In this document: piece after piece, positions 1 to 11,101 of the stretch | How the letters are laid out: every line of letters begins with the position of its first letter | Position numbering within the stretch: the first letter of the stretch is position 1 | DNA from: Deltaproteobacteria bacterium | Lineage (GTDB): Bacteria; Myxococcota_A; UBA796; UBA2385 | DNA: 64,000 nt | Direction: 5' to 3' | Assembly: GCA_016792625.1 (NCBI GenBank) | Contig: JAEUKK010000142.1 | Coordinates: 1 to 64,000, forward strand | The notes under the pieces: model-generated | The model's database searches: none | What the model saw: only the letters and a program-made list of their open reading frames with translations | Told to the model about the DNA's origin: nothing | Translations under genes and position numbers: made by a program

Positions 1-147
1 GTTTCCAAAGGGGGGCCTTTGCGGGCTGGCGCGCGGCGCTGCCATGCGCCGCGCGAAGCCTGCCCGCTGGCCCCACTTTGGCGGGGGATGCAAGGGGCCT
101 CGCAGGCCCCTTGCCCGGGGGCCTGGGGGCCGGCGGCCCCCGGCATC
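1..147 (-). repeat. R1 interspersed repeat, copy C (cut by window edge)
   Basis: This stretch is the reverse complement of the elements at 16207-16352 and 52610-52757. It opens at the window edge with the same TTTGGAAAC-type end and finishes at the GATGCC-type end near 147. It holds a long hairpin (arms about 21-39 and 46-67, with outer arms CCAAAGGGGGGCC and GGCCCCACTTTGG) and a perfect 11-bp palindrome with arms at 90-100 and 104-114. The palindrome differs from copy A at its outermost and innermost pairs, but both differences keep the pairing. I see no gene here. Confidence 0.85.
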
Positions 148-215
148 AACGACAAGAAGGATGCTGGTGCGCGCGACCGCCGTCGTTCACACGAGGAGCC
201 CCGCATCGCAGACAA

Positions 216-480
216 GCGCCGAGAGGAGCGAACTCGAAAAGAGCAGGCGGCCGCGCCGCACCTGTTCCCCGTGGCACACCGGCGCGGAGCAGCGGCGCCG
301 GGCACCGCCTCGTGGCGGCAGGCCGACCGGAGGGGGGATTGCGGCGAGCGCCGAGAGGAGCGAACTAGAAAAGAGCAGGCGGCCGCGCCGCCCTTGTTCC
401 CCGTGGCACACCGGGGAGGAGCGGCGGCGCCGGGCGCCGCCTCGCGGCGGCAGGCCGACCGGAGGGCGGGCCCGCGGGCC
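216..480. repeat. 132-bp tandem duplication in gene-free region
   Basis: Two head-to-tail copies of a unit of about 132 bp start at 216 and 348, each opening with GCGCCGAGAGGAGCGAACT. The copies differ at scattered bases, and the second runs into the R2 element. The whole stretch 1-590 shows no gene. Its open frames are low-complexity Arg/Ala/Pro strings typical of non-coding high-G+C DNA. Confidence 0.75.
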
Positions 481-499
481 CGGTCGCGCAGCGACCAAG
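418..499 (-). repeat. R2 multi-hairpin repeat, copy 1
   Basis: The core is a GGTCGC-gca-GCGACC palindrome at 482-496. It is flanked by a G/C-rich hairpin and a CCGACCGG-type block also found at 40908-40967, 47866-47917 and 56997-57057. It resembles REP-type or terminator-like structured repeats and lies upstream of the Uma2 gene. Confidence 0.65.
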
Positions 500-564
500 G
501 CGCGCAGCGCCGCGCCCGCAGGGGGGCCGACGGCGGCCCCGCCGCCGGGCCGCCCAAGGCCGGG

Positions 565-571
565 CTAGGCT
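565..571 (+). promoter_or_regulatory. candidate -10 element (CTAGGCT)
   Basis: CTAGGCT lies 20 bases before the ATG of the Uma2 gene and is followed by a GGAGG ribosome-binding site at 581-585. The same kind of hexamer precedes many other genes here. No good -35 match is visible. Confidence 0.4.
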
Positions 572-590
572 CGGGTCGACGGAGGTCGCC

Positions 591-1229
591 ATGTCCGCGC
601 TCACCCAAGAACGGCGCCTGAGCTATGCCGAGTACCTCGCGCTCGAGCTCGAGACCGGCGTCAAGCACGAGCTCTACGACGGCGTCGCCCTGGCCATGGC
701 CGGGGGCTCGGTGGCCCACGCGCGCCTGGTCGGGAACGCCTACGCCGAGCTGCGGGCGGCCCTGCGCGGCCACCCCTGCCGCGCCGCGGGCTCGGAGCAG
801 AAGCTCTTCTTGACCGAGGCCGGGCTCACCACCTACCCCGACGCCGCGGTCTTCTGCCCGCCGCTGACCCGCGCCCCCCACGATCAGCACGCCCTGACCG
901 GGCCGACCGTGATCGTCGAGGTGCTCTCGCCCAGCACCGAGGCCTACGACATGAGCGAGAAATTCCACCTCGCCGCGCGTGAGCCCAGCCTCAAACACTA
1001 CGTGCTCATCGATCAGCACAGCGTGCTGGTCGAGCATCGCTGGCGCGACGCCGACGGCGGCTGGCGGCTCGCGGTGCTCGGCCCGGGCGAGGCCCTGCAG
1101 CTGCACGCGCTGGGCGTCGCGCTGCAGATTGACGCGCTGTACGAGGATGTGCACGAGGTGATGGAGCCGCGGCGGCCCGGCTGGGGGCGCCCGCTGACCG
1201 AGGGGGACGGCCCCGGCCACCGGGGATAG
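591..1229 (+). CDS. Uma2 family putative nuclease (DUF820)
   Basis: The 212-residue protein resembles the Uma2 (DUF820) family, which has a PD-(D/E)XK restriction-endonuclease fold. Visible features are the N-terminal YAEYLALE segment, the acidic YPDAAVF motif (about residues 82-88), and VIVEVLSPSTEAYD (about 104-117), which would supply the Asp and Glu of the metal site; EKF follows. The true substrate of this family is unknown; members are abundant in cyanobacteria and some myxobacteria. The ATG is preceded by GGAGG with good spacing. The C-terminal 25 residues are G/P/R-rich and run beyond the usual family end. It stands as a single gene, 19 bases ahead of the ABC-F gene. Confidence 0.85.
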   Translation: MSALTQERRLSYAEYLALELETGVKHELYDGVALAMAGGSVAHARLVGNAYAELRAALRGHPCRAAGSEQKLFLTEAGLTTYPDAAVFCPPLTRAPHDQHALTGPTVIVEVLSPSTEAYDMSEKFHLAAREPSLKHYVLIDQHSVLVEHRWRDADGGWRLAVLGPGEALQLHALGVALQIDALYEDVHEVMEPRRPGWGRPLTEGDGPGHRG

Positions 1230-1232
1230 GCG
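1225..1232 (+). promoter_or_regulatory. candidate -10 element overlapping a stop codon (GATAGGCG)
   Basis: GATAGGCG sits 17 bases before the ABC-F start codon. Its TAG at 1227-1229 is also the stop codon of the upstream Uma2 gene. The same arrangement recurs at 21708-21713 on the other strand. Confidence 0.35.
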
Positions 1233-1248
1233 CCCGCCCGGAGGCACC

Positions 1249-3153
<1,905 letters not shown>

Positions 3154-3165
3154 GCCCGCGCAAGC

Positions 3166-4131
3166 TCAGGAGCCGCTCGACCCGCTCGACCCGCTCGACC
3201 CGAAAGCAGCCCGCCGCAGGCGATCATTGATCGCCGCGCCCAAGCCGAGCTCGGGCGCCAGCTCGGCGATGAGCAGGTCGACGCCCGCGAGGTCAAGGGC
3301 CCGCAGCTCGGCGTAGAGGCGCTGGGCGTAGCCGGCGAGGTCACCGCCGCTGCGCAGGGTGGCCACCCGCTGCCCCGCCGCGCGCAGGGGGGCCGCCTCG
3401 GCATCGGGGTCGGCGGCCAGCCGCAGGGCGGTGCGCGGCGCGTAGTGGGCGGCCAGGGCGCCCGGCGCCCGGCGCGCCCCCGTCGGCAGGGGCGTGGGCG
3501 GGCGCCCGCGGGCGGCCAGGGCCTCGACCAGGGCCTCGGCGGACAGGCCGCCGGGACGGAGCAGCGCCGGGCCCGCGGGGTCGCAGAGGTCGAGGATGGT
3601 GCTCTCGACGCCAACCTCGCAAGGGCCGCCGTCGACGATGAGCAGGTCAGGGCCGAGCTCGGCCCGCACATGCGCCGCCGTGGTCGGGCTCACCCGCCCA
3701 AAACGGTTGGCGCTGGGCGCGGCCAAGCCGCCCCCCGCCGCGGCGATGAGCGCGCGGGCCAAGGGGTGGGCCGGCACCCGCAGGCCGACCGTGTCCATGC
3801 CGCCGGTGACCTCGTCGGGCACGCCCGAAGCGCGGGGCACCACGAGGGTCAGGGGCCCCGGCCAGAAGTGGGCCGCCAGCGCGTCGAGGGTGGCCCCGCC
3901 GTCGGGCAGGCGCCCGCGATCCACCCAGGCCTCGACCTCGGACGCCTCGGCGAGGTGCACGATCAGCGGGTGATCGACCGGCCGGCCCTTGGCCGCGAAG
4001 ATCTGCCGCACCGCCAGGGGCTCAGAAGCCCGCGCCCCGAGGCCATAGACGGTCTCGGTGGGGAAGGCGACCAGCTGGCGGGCGCGCAGGGCGGCGGCGG
4101 CCGCGGCGAGCGCGGAGGGGTCGGCGGGCAC
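3166..4131 (-). CDS. tsaC: L-threonylcarbamoyladenylate synthase (TsaC/Sua5)
   Basis: This enzyme makes threonylcarbamoyl-AMP from threonine, bicarbonate and ATP for the t6A37 modification of tRNA. The YrdC domain fills the first two thirds, with FPTETVYG (about residues 23-30), a KGRP segment and the SANRFGRVSPTTA region. A linker containing HYAP and a C-terminal Sua5 domain follow, so it is the long Sua5 form (321 residues). I chose the GTG at 4131, with GAGG about seven bases upstream, over an ATG 63 bases further out that lacks family similarity. The tail is three in-frame GSS units encoded by 9-base repeats, an oddity at the very C terminus. Confidence 0.9.
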   Translation of the reverse strand: MPADPSALAAAAAALRARQLVAFPTETVYGLGARASEPLAVRQIFAAKGRPVDHPLIVHLAEASEVEAWVDRGRLPDGGATLDALAAHFWPGPLTLVVPRASGVPDEVTGGMDTVGLRVPAHPLARALIAAAGGGLAAPSANRFGRVSPTTAAHVRAELGPDLLIVDGGPCEVGVESTILDLCDPAGPALLRPGGLSAEALVEALAARGRPPTPLPTGARRAPGALAAHYAPRTALRLAADPDAEAAPLRAAGQRVATLRSGGDLAGYAQRLYAELRALDLAGVDLLIAELAPELGLGAAINDRLRRAAFGSSGSSGSSGS

Positions 4132-4258
4132 GGGGCACCTCAGGGGCGGCGGACGGCCCGGCTGGTAGCGCGCCTGCGCCGCGCCGTCCCGCACCGCTGA
4201 AGCTGTCGGCGGGCAGGCCCTTTCGAGGGCGCCTTCCCAGCGGGGCCCGGGGGCGCGC

Positions 4259-4264
4259 TATGCT
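4259..4264 (+). promoter_or_regulatory. candidate -10 element (TATGCT)
   Basis: TATGCT lies 26 bases upstream of the GTG start of the repeat/IS66-like gene. This is the same spacing class as the TAGGCY hexamers seen before other genes. GGGGAG follows as the ribosome-binding site. Confidence 0.3.
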
Positions 4265-4290
4265 CCACCCCCGTCCGCTCGGGGAGTCCG

Positions 4291-7200
4291 GTGCCCACCT
4301 CCGATCCAGCCCAGCCGCCCGTCCCGCGCTCCCCCGAAGACGCCCCGCCCGCGCCCGAGGCGCCCGGGGCCGAGGCGCGCGCCGCCCTTGAGGCCGTCGA
4401 GGCCGTCGAGGCGGTGGTCGACCAGCTGCCGCCTGACCCGCAGGTCGGCGACGCTCCGCTCGAAGCGACCCTGGCGGCGACGCTCTCGTCCTTGGCTGGG
4501 CTCGACGGCCCGGGCCTCGAGGGCGCGGTGCGGGTCGCTGGCGCCCGGGTCGGCGCCGCGCCGGCAGCCCCTCCCCAAGGCCAAGGCCCGCTCGACCCCA
4601 CCGCCCCCACGCTCGAGCAGGTCGCCGCCCCCACCGGGGCCCGCGCCGGCCGCGCCAAGGCTGTTGTCGCCGAGAGCAGCGAGCTCGACGCTGTGCTCGA
4701 TGAGAAGCCGGCCCGCGCGGCGGGCGGGGCTGGCCCCGATGACCTGCGCCTCGACGACGCCCTGCGCGTCGAAGGCGGCCGGCTGCGCGCCCCGCCGCCC
4801 ACCTCCCCCGCGCCCCCGGGCAGCCTCGACCCCGAGGCCCCCGGCCTCGACGCCCTCGACCAGCTCAGCGGCGGCCGGCTCGGCGCCGCGGCCCCGCCCG
4901 ACGAAGCGGCTGAACCCGAAGAAGACCCGCTGGCCAAGGTCGAGAAGCCGGCCCGCCCGGCCCCGGCCGGCGCCTCGCCGATCGAGCTCTACGGCCACCC
5001 CACCCGCGAGGCCGACCCCCGCGGCGACGGCCCGCCCCCCGACGCCGGCTTCGAGTGGCCGGGAAAACCCGCCACCGACGCCGGTGAGCGCCTGTCGATG
5101 GGGCCTGTGCCCCAGGGCGAGGGCCCGAGCAAGCTTGAGGCGGTCGGCCAGCCCACCGCCGAGGCCAGCGAGCGCGTGCCCCTGCGCCCCGGCCCCAAGG
5201 CCGAGCCCGGCCCCGGCGGCGGCCCCGCGCCCTCGACCGAGGCCGCCGACCGGCTCTCCTTGGTCGAGCTGCCCGCCGCGCTCAAAGAGCCGAGCCCCAT
5301 CGAGGGCTACGGCCAGCCCACCGAAGACGCGGGCGAGCGCGTGCCCCTGCGCCTCAACCCGCCCGCCGAGGTCGGCCCCGGCGGCGGCCCCGCGCCCTCG
5401 ACCAAGGCCGCTGACCGCCTCTCGCTGGTCGAGCTGCCCGCCGCCCTGAAAGAGCCGAGCCCGCTCGAGTCCTACGGCCGCCCCGCGCCCGACGCCGCCG
5501 AGCGCGTGCCGCTCATCGAGCTGCACGCCGCGCTCAAAGAGCCGAGCCCGCTCGAGTCCATGGGCAGCCCGGGCCGCGACGCCAGCGAGCGGGTGGTGCT
5601 GCGCGACCAGGCCCCGGCGGGCGAGGGCCCGAGCCCGATCGAGGGCTATGGCCAGCCCGCCCGCGCCTCGACCGAGCGGGTGGCCCTGGTCGAGCTGCCC
5701 GCCGAGCAGGGCGGCCCGAGCCCGCTCGAAGGCTACGGCCGCCCCGCCGCCGACGCCGCCGAGCGCCTGCGCGCCGCCGAGGTGGGCCCCGGGCCAGCGG
5801 CCCCCTCGCCGCTCGAGAGCGTGGGTCAGCCGGGCAAAGACGCCGCAGAGCGCGTCATCCTCACCGACGAGGCGCCCGCCCCCGAGGGCCCCTCGGCGGT
5901 CGAGGGCTATGGCCAGCCCAGCCGCCTCGCCGCCGACCGCCTGCCGCTGGTCGAGCAAGACGAGGCGCCCGCTGGCCCCTCTCCGCTTGAGGGCATGGGC
6001 AGCCCCAGCCAAGATGCCGCGCAGCGCGTCATCCTCATCGAGCAGCCCGCCGCTCCCACCGGCCCCTCGCTGCTTGAGGGCATGGGCTCCCCCAGCCAAG
6101 ACGCCGCAGAGCGCGTCATCCTCGTCGAGCAGCCCGCCGAGCCCGCCGGCCCCTCGCTGCTTGAGAGCATGGGCTCCCCCAGCCAAGACGCTGCGCAGCG
6201 CGTCATCCTCGTCGAGCAGCCCGCCGATCCAGCGGGCCCCTCTCCCCTCGAGGGCCTGGGCCAGCCGCGCCCCGACGCCGCCGAGCGCGTGCAGCTCACC
6301 GATCAGGCCGCTCCGCCCGACGAGGGCTCGCGGGTCGAGGCCTATGGCCACCCCGCCCGCGACGCCGCCGAGCGCGTGCCGCTCGCCGATCAGGCCGCTC
6401 CGCCCGATGAGGGCTCGCGGGTCGAGGCCTACGGCCACCCCGCCCGCGACGCCGCCGAGCGCGTGCAGATCACCGATCAGGCCCCGGCGCCCGACGAGGG
6501 CTCGCGGGTCGAGGCCTATGGCCACCCCGCCCGCGACGCCGATGAGCGCATCGCCATGCGCCCCGATGCGCCGCCCGCCGAGCAGACCGCGCTCGAGGGC
6601 CTGGGGGGCGCGCCGCGCACCGACGCCGCCGAGCGGGTCGAGGTCAGCGCCGGCTACATCGACGGCCCCTCGGCCACCGGCCCGCTCGAGGGCTACCGCG
6701 ACCCCTCGGGCCAAAAGATCGACCGGGTCGATCTTCACCCCGACGACGAGCCGGCGCCCAACGACACCTTGGGCGCGCTCGGCGCCCCCTCGGCCCGCCG
6801 CGCCGACCGCCTGCGCCGCGTGGACGAGCCTGAAGACGAGCCTCCCGCCAGCCTCGACGCGCTGGGCGAGCCCTCGCCCCAGGCCGACGACCGGGTCGAG
6901 CTCTTCGGCCCCGCCGACCCCAAGCTGCCCGCCAGCACCATGGAGCAGGCCGCCCAGGCCTCGCGCCAGCGGGGCGACCGGGTGGGCGCGCCGACCGCCG
7001 AAGAGCTGGCCATCGCCGCCGCCGCGGCCAGCGAGCTCCGCCTCTCCACCAACCGCGAGGACCGCCTCGGTCGCCCCGACGACCAAGACCTCCCCCTGTC
7101 CACGTTGACCGGCCTCGAGAGCCGCTCCTTGATGGAGGCCGGCCGCCTCACCGCCCGCGAGCACCGCCCGGCGGCCTACGACAACCCCAACGGCCTCGAC

Positions 7201-8478
7201 GCGGTGATGCCCCACGCCGGCCTGCGCGGCGTCGACCGCATGCGCATGCCCGAGGCCGACGAGGACCTGCCCGTCGACCCGGCGCTCATCGGCCGCGTGC
7301 CGGTCATGCCCGAAGAGATCGAGCTGTGGGGTGATCTGCCGCCGAACGAGCGGGTCGGCGCCTGCGGTGAGCCCCGCCGCCGCCTCGGCGAGCGCACCCA
7401 CCACCGCCTCGACTTCCGCTTCCAGCGCTACGAGCTGCTCACCGTGCGCCGCGCGGTCTACGACTGCCCACTCTGCCCCGACGAAGAGCCGGTGGTGGCC
7501 ACGAGCCCGCGCTTCCTCGCCGGGGGTGTGCCCGTGGGCAACGGCCTGCTGGCCCAGCTGGTGGTCGCGCGCTTCGGCGACCACGGCAACCTCAGCGAGC
7601 TCGCCAACTCGATGAGCCGCTACGGCTTGGTCATCGAGGCCGACAAGCTCGACAGCGCCACCCGCAAGGCCGCCGCCGCGGTGCAGCCGATCATCGCGGC
7701 CATCCGGGCCGAGGTGAACGAGGCCAAGCGCGTGCACATCGACGCCCGCGGCCTGCCCACCCGCCGGCCGGGCCCCCAGCGCGACATCATCGGCGAGCTC
7801 TTTTGCGTCAGCGCCGATGATCAGCTCTACTGGGCGATCAAAGAGCCCGCCCAAGGTGGCGACCCCGGCAGCCCCGACCCGACCGAGGGCGCGGGCGGCC
7901 GCAAGGTGCGCGAGGGCGAGGTGGCCTGGAACCTGCTGCGCGACAAGCTCGGGTGGAGCCGCGAGGGCCGCTGGGGTGGCCTGCGTCACCGCCTGACCGT
8001 GGCCCTGATCACCGACCCGCAGCGGGCGGCCTACGGGCTGTTCTTGGTCGGGGCGCTGGGCCAAGCCGCTGGGCCCTCGGGTGACAAGGCCGATCTGGCG
8101 ACCCGCCAGCGCGCGCTGAAGACCTGGCTCGACGAGCAGCAGGCGGCGATGGACAGCCCGAGCACCGCGACGGCCCGGGCGGTCAGCTACGCGCTGCAGC
8201 TCTGGCCGCAGCTGCGCTACGTCGATGAGGCCGGCCGGCCGGTCGACGAGGGCGAGCCGCGGCGCTTCCCCAAGGCCTGGACCGCCCAGTGGGATCTGCA
8301 GAGCACCGCCGACCGCGAGGCCTTGACGACGTGGTGCACGCTGATCGGGTGCTGCCGCCGCCTCGGCCTGCGGCCCTGGGAGTACCTCTACGAGCTGTTT
8401 GAGGCCGTGGCCAACGACGCGATGCGCGAGCCCGCCGCCTGGACCCCGCGGGCCTGGGCCAAGGCCAGCGGCGCTTAG
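4291..8478 (+). CDS. giant 29-residue-repeat protein fused to an IS66 transposase-derived domain
   Basis: The product has 1395 residues. Residues 1-227 are Ala/Pro/Glu-rich. Residues about 228-902 are roughly 25 tandem units near SPLEGYGQPxRDAAERVxL plus a variable acidic/Pro tail, with a period close to 29. Residues about 1007-1385 resemble IS66 transposases: a partial zinc-finger region (ACGEPRRRLGER then CPLC), a GLLAQLVVARFGDH segment, VHIDARG where IS66 has the first catalytic Asp (D1151), and YALQLWPQLRYV (about 1300) plus RPWEYLYELF (about 1366) matching the IS66 C-terminal region. The CxAHxRR block and the DNxAAERALR block with the catalytic Glu are missing or rewritten, so I infer a non-catalytic, domesticated transposase domain. 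The start is GTG after GGGGAG. The gene stands alone between tsaC and queD, and its stop overlaps the convergent queD stop by two bases. Function unknown. Confidence 0.85.
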   Translation: MPTSDPAQPPVPRSPEDAPPAPEAPGAEARAALEAVEAVEAVVDQLPPDPQVGDAPLEATLAATLSSLAGLDGPGLEGAVRVAGARVGAAPAAPPQGQGPLDPTAPTLEQVAAPTGARAGRAKAVVAESSELDAVLDEKPARAAGGAGPDDLRLDDALRVEGGRLRAPPPTSPAPPGSLDPEAPGLDALDQLSGGRLGAAAPPDEAAEPEEDPLAKVEKPARPAPAGASPIELYGHPTREADPRGDGPPPDAGFEWPGKPATDAGERLSMGPVPQGEGPSKLEAVGQPTAEASERVPLRPGPKAEPGPGGGPAPSTEAADRLSLVELPAALKEPSPIEGYGQPTEDAGERVPLRLNPPAEVGPGGGPAPSTKAADRLSLVELPAALKEPSPLESYGRPAPDAAERVPLIELHAALKEPSPLESMGSPGRDASERVVLRDQAPAGEGPSPIEGYGQPARASTERVALVELPAEQGGPSPLEGYGRPAADAAERLRAAEVGPGPAAPSPLESVGQPGKDAAERVILTDEAPAPEGPSAVEGYGQPSRLAADRLPLVEQDEAPAGPSPLEGMGSPSQDAAQRVILIEQPAAPTGPSLLEGMGSPSQDAAERVILVEQPAEPAGPSLLESMGSPSQDAAQRVILVEQPADPAGPSPLEGLGQPRPDAAERVQLTDQAAPPDEGSRVEAYGHPARDAAERVPLADQAAPPDEGSRVEAYGHPARDAAERVQITDQAPAPDEGSRVEAYGHPARDADERIAMRPDAPPAEQTALEGLGGAPRTDAAERVEVSAGYIDGPSATGPLEGYRDPSGQKIDRVDLHPDDEPAPNDTLGALGAPSARRADRLRRVDEPEDEPPASLDALGEPSPQADDRVELFGPADPKLPASTMEQAAQASRQRGDRVGAPTAEELAIAAAAASELRLSTNREDRLGRPDDQDLPLSTLTGLESRSLMEAGRLTAREHRPAAYDNPNGLDAVMPHAGLRGVDRMRMPEADEDLPVDPALIGRVPVMPEEIELWGDLPPNERVGACGEPRRRLGERTHHRLDFRFQRYELLTVRRAVYDCPLCPDEEPVVATSPRFLAGGVPVGNGLLAQLVVARFGDHGNLSELANSMSRYGLVIEADKLDSATRKAAAAVQPIIAAIRAEVNEAKRVHIDARGLPTRRPGPQRDIIGELFCVSADDQLYWAIKEPAQGGDPGSPDPTEGAGGRKVREGEVAWNLLRDKLGWSREGRWGGLRHRLTVALITDPQRAAYGLFLVGALGQAAGPSGDKADLATRQRALKTWLDEQQAAMDSPSTATARAVSYALQLWPQLRYVDEAGRPVDEGEPRRFPKAWTAQWDLQSTADREALTTWCTLIGCCRRLGLRPWEYLYELFEAVANDAMREPAAWTPRAWAKASGA
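4972..6996 (+). repeat. 87-bp coding tandem repeat array
   Basis: About 25 in-frame units of close to 87 bp encode the 29-residue repeat. Most have drifted, but the three units starting at 6319, 6406 and 6493 are nearly identical in DNA, as are those at 5989, 6076 and 6163. This suggests recent local duplications inside an old array. Confidence 0.85.
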
Positions 8479-8996
8479 GCCGGCTGGGCCCAGCCCGGGG
8501 TGTCGCGGAACCAGGCCGCGTTCTTCTGGTTCTCGCGGCACTCGACCGCCTCGCACCAAGCCCGGCCGCCGTGCAGCTCGAGCAGCAGGGCGTTGGCCTG
8601 CGCCCAGGCGAGGCGGGCGCAGTACTCCATGCTCACCGAGGGCAGCACGCGCAGGGCGGCGGCCCCGCGGGCCTCGAGCGCCCGGAAGGTGGGCAGCTCG
8701 GGGTCATCGTCGCAGAGCAGCAAGGTGTGGTCGAACCAGTGCTCGAGCCAGGCCTTGAGCGGCTTGAGGCCGCCGAAGTCGACGATGAAGTGGGTGTCGG
8801 TCAACGCCCGCGCGGCGAACTCAAAGTGGAAGCTGCGCGAGTAGCCGTGCACAAAGGCGCAGTGGCTGTCGTCGCGCCACTGGCGGTGGGCGCAGGGCAG
8901 GTCGTGGAAGGTCTTGGTGCTGCGAAACAGCGCGGGGGACGTCAACCCCGGCGGAAAAGGCACGGTGGCGGGCAGGGTCGCGGGCGGGCGGGGCAT
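8475..8996 (-). CDS. queD: 6-carboxytetrahydropterin synthase-like protein (QueD/PTPS family)
   Basis: The 173-residue protein belongs to the QueD/6-pyruvoyl-tetrahydropterin synthase family, which converts dihydroneopterin triphosphate to 6-carboxytetrahydropterin on the way to queuosine. Visible features are CAHRQW (His37), FVHGYS (His50), FHFEF (His57), [13 protein letters not shown] and a DHTLLL segment, then a C-terminal ECREN motif with the conserved Glu. The usual HGH metal motif reads HGY here, a variant I recall from another large QueD-like clade. The ATG has GGAGG upstream, and GCTAGC at 9022-9027 is a candidate -10. No other queuosine gene is nearby. Confidence 0.85.
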   Translation of the reverse strand: MPRPPATLPATVPFPPGLTSPALFRSTKTFHDLPCAHRQWRDDSHCAFVHGYSRSFHFEFAARALTDTHFIVDFGGLKPLKAWLEHWFDHTLLLCDDDPELPTFRALEARGAAALRVLPSVSMEYCARLAWAQANALLLELHGGRAWCEAVECRENQKNAAWFRDTPGWAQPA

Positions 8997-9126
8997 GGGG
9001 CCTCCACAGGGGGGAGGGCCGGCTAGCGCGCCGCGGCCCGGCCGGGGAGCTGCGCGGGCGCAGGGCCCGGTCCGGCGCCCGCCCGCGCAAGAGGCGCCTG
9101 TGGGGCGGCCTGCCCGTCGTGGAGGC

Positions 9127-9133
9127 GATAGCC
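9127..9133 (+). promoter_or_regulatory. candidate -10 element (GATAGCC)
   Basis: GATAGCC lies 43 bases before the ILVBL-like start. The divergent candidate for queD (GCTAGC, 9022-9027) lies 100 bases away, so 8997-9175 would be a divergent promoter region. Confidence 0.3.
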
Positions 9134-9175
9134 GGCGGGCGACCCGCGCCTTCGACCCGCGCGGCTGGAGGCGGA

Positions 9176-10903
<1,728 letters not shown>

Positions 10904-10918
10904 GCCGGCGGGGCGCCT

Positions 10919-10938
10919 CGCGGGGGCGCGCCCCCGCG
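10919..10938. terminator. GC hairpin after the ILVBL-like gene
   Basis: A perfect 20-base palindrome begins 15 bases after the stop codon, with arms CGCGGGGGCG and its complement. More G+C-rich hairpins follow to about 11020. No T tract is present. Confidence 0.4.
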
Positions 10939-11101
10939 ACCGCGTGCGGCCGGGGGTTCGCCGCTGCGCGGCTCCGTCGGCCCGGGGCCGACCGCCTGCG
11001 GCGCCCCTCTGCCCGCTGGCGCGGTGTGGGTGAACGTGGGTCACGCGGCGCCGGGTGCCCATCGAAGCAACATCGCCCACGGGGCCTCACTGGGGACACC
11101 G

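Noticed and set aside
19-621. A 200-codon open frame at the left end
   Set aside because: It is low-complexity, crosses R1, the tandem duplication and R2, and overlaps the true start of the Uma2 gene.
4972-6996. Regular 87-bp periodicity as a CRISPR array
   Set aside because: Units have no constant repeat with unique spacers, they are in frame, and no cas gene is near.
4291-8478. An intact IS66 insertion sequence
   Set aside because: No terminal inverted repeats, target duplications or TnpA/TnpB partners are visible, and catalytic blocks are missing.
4258-8559. A 1433-codon open frame on the minus strand opposite the repeat/IS66-like gene
   Set aside because: It is a mirror of a high-G+C coding strand. 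The plus-strand frame has recognisable IS66 motifs, a ribosome-binding site and a coherent protein repeat; the minus frame has none.
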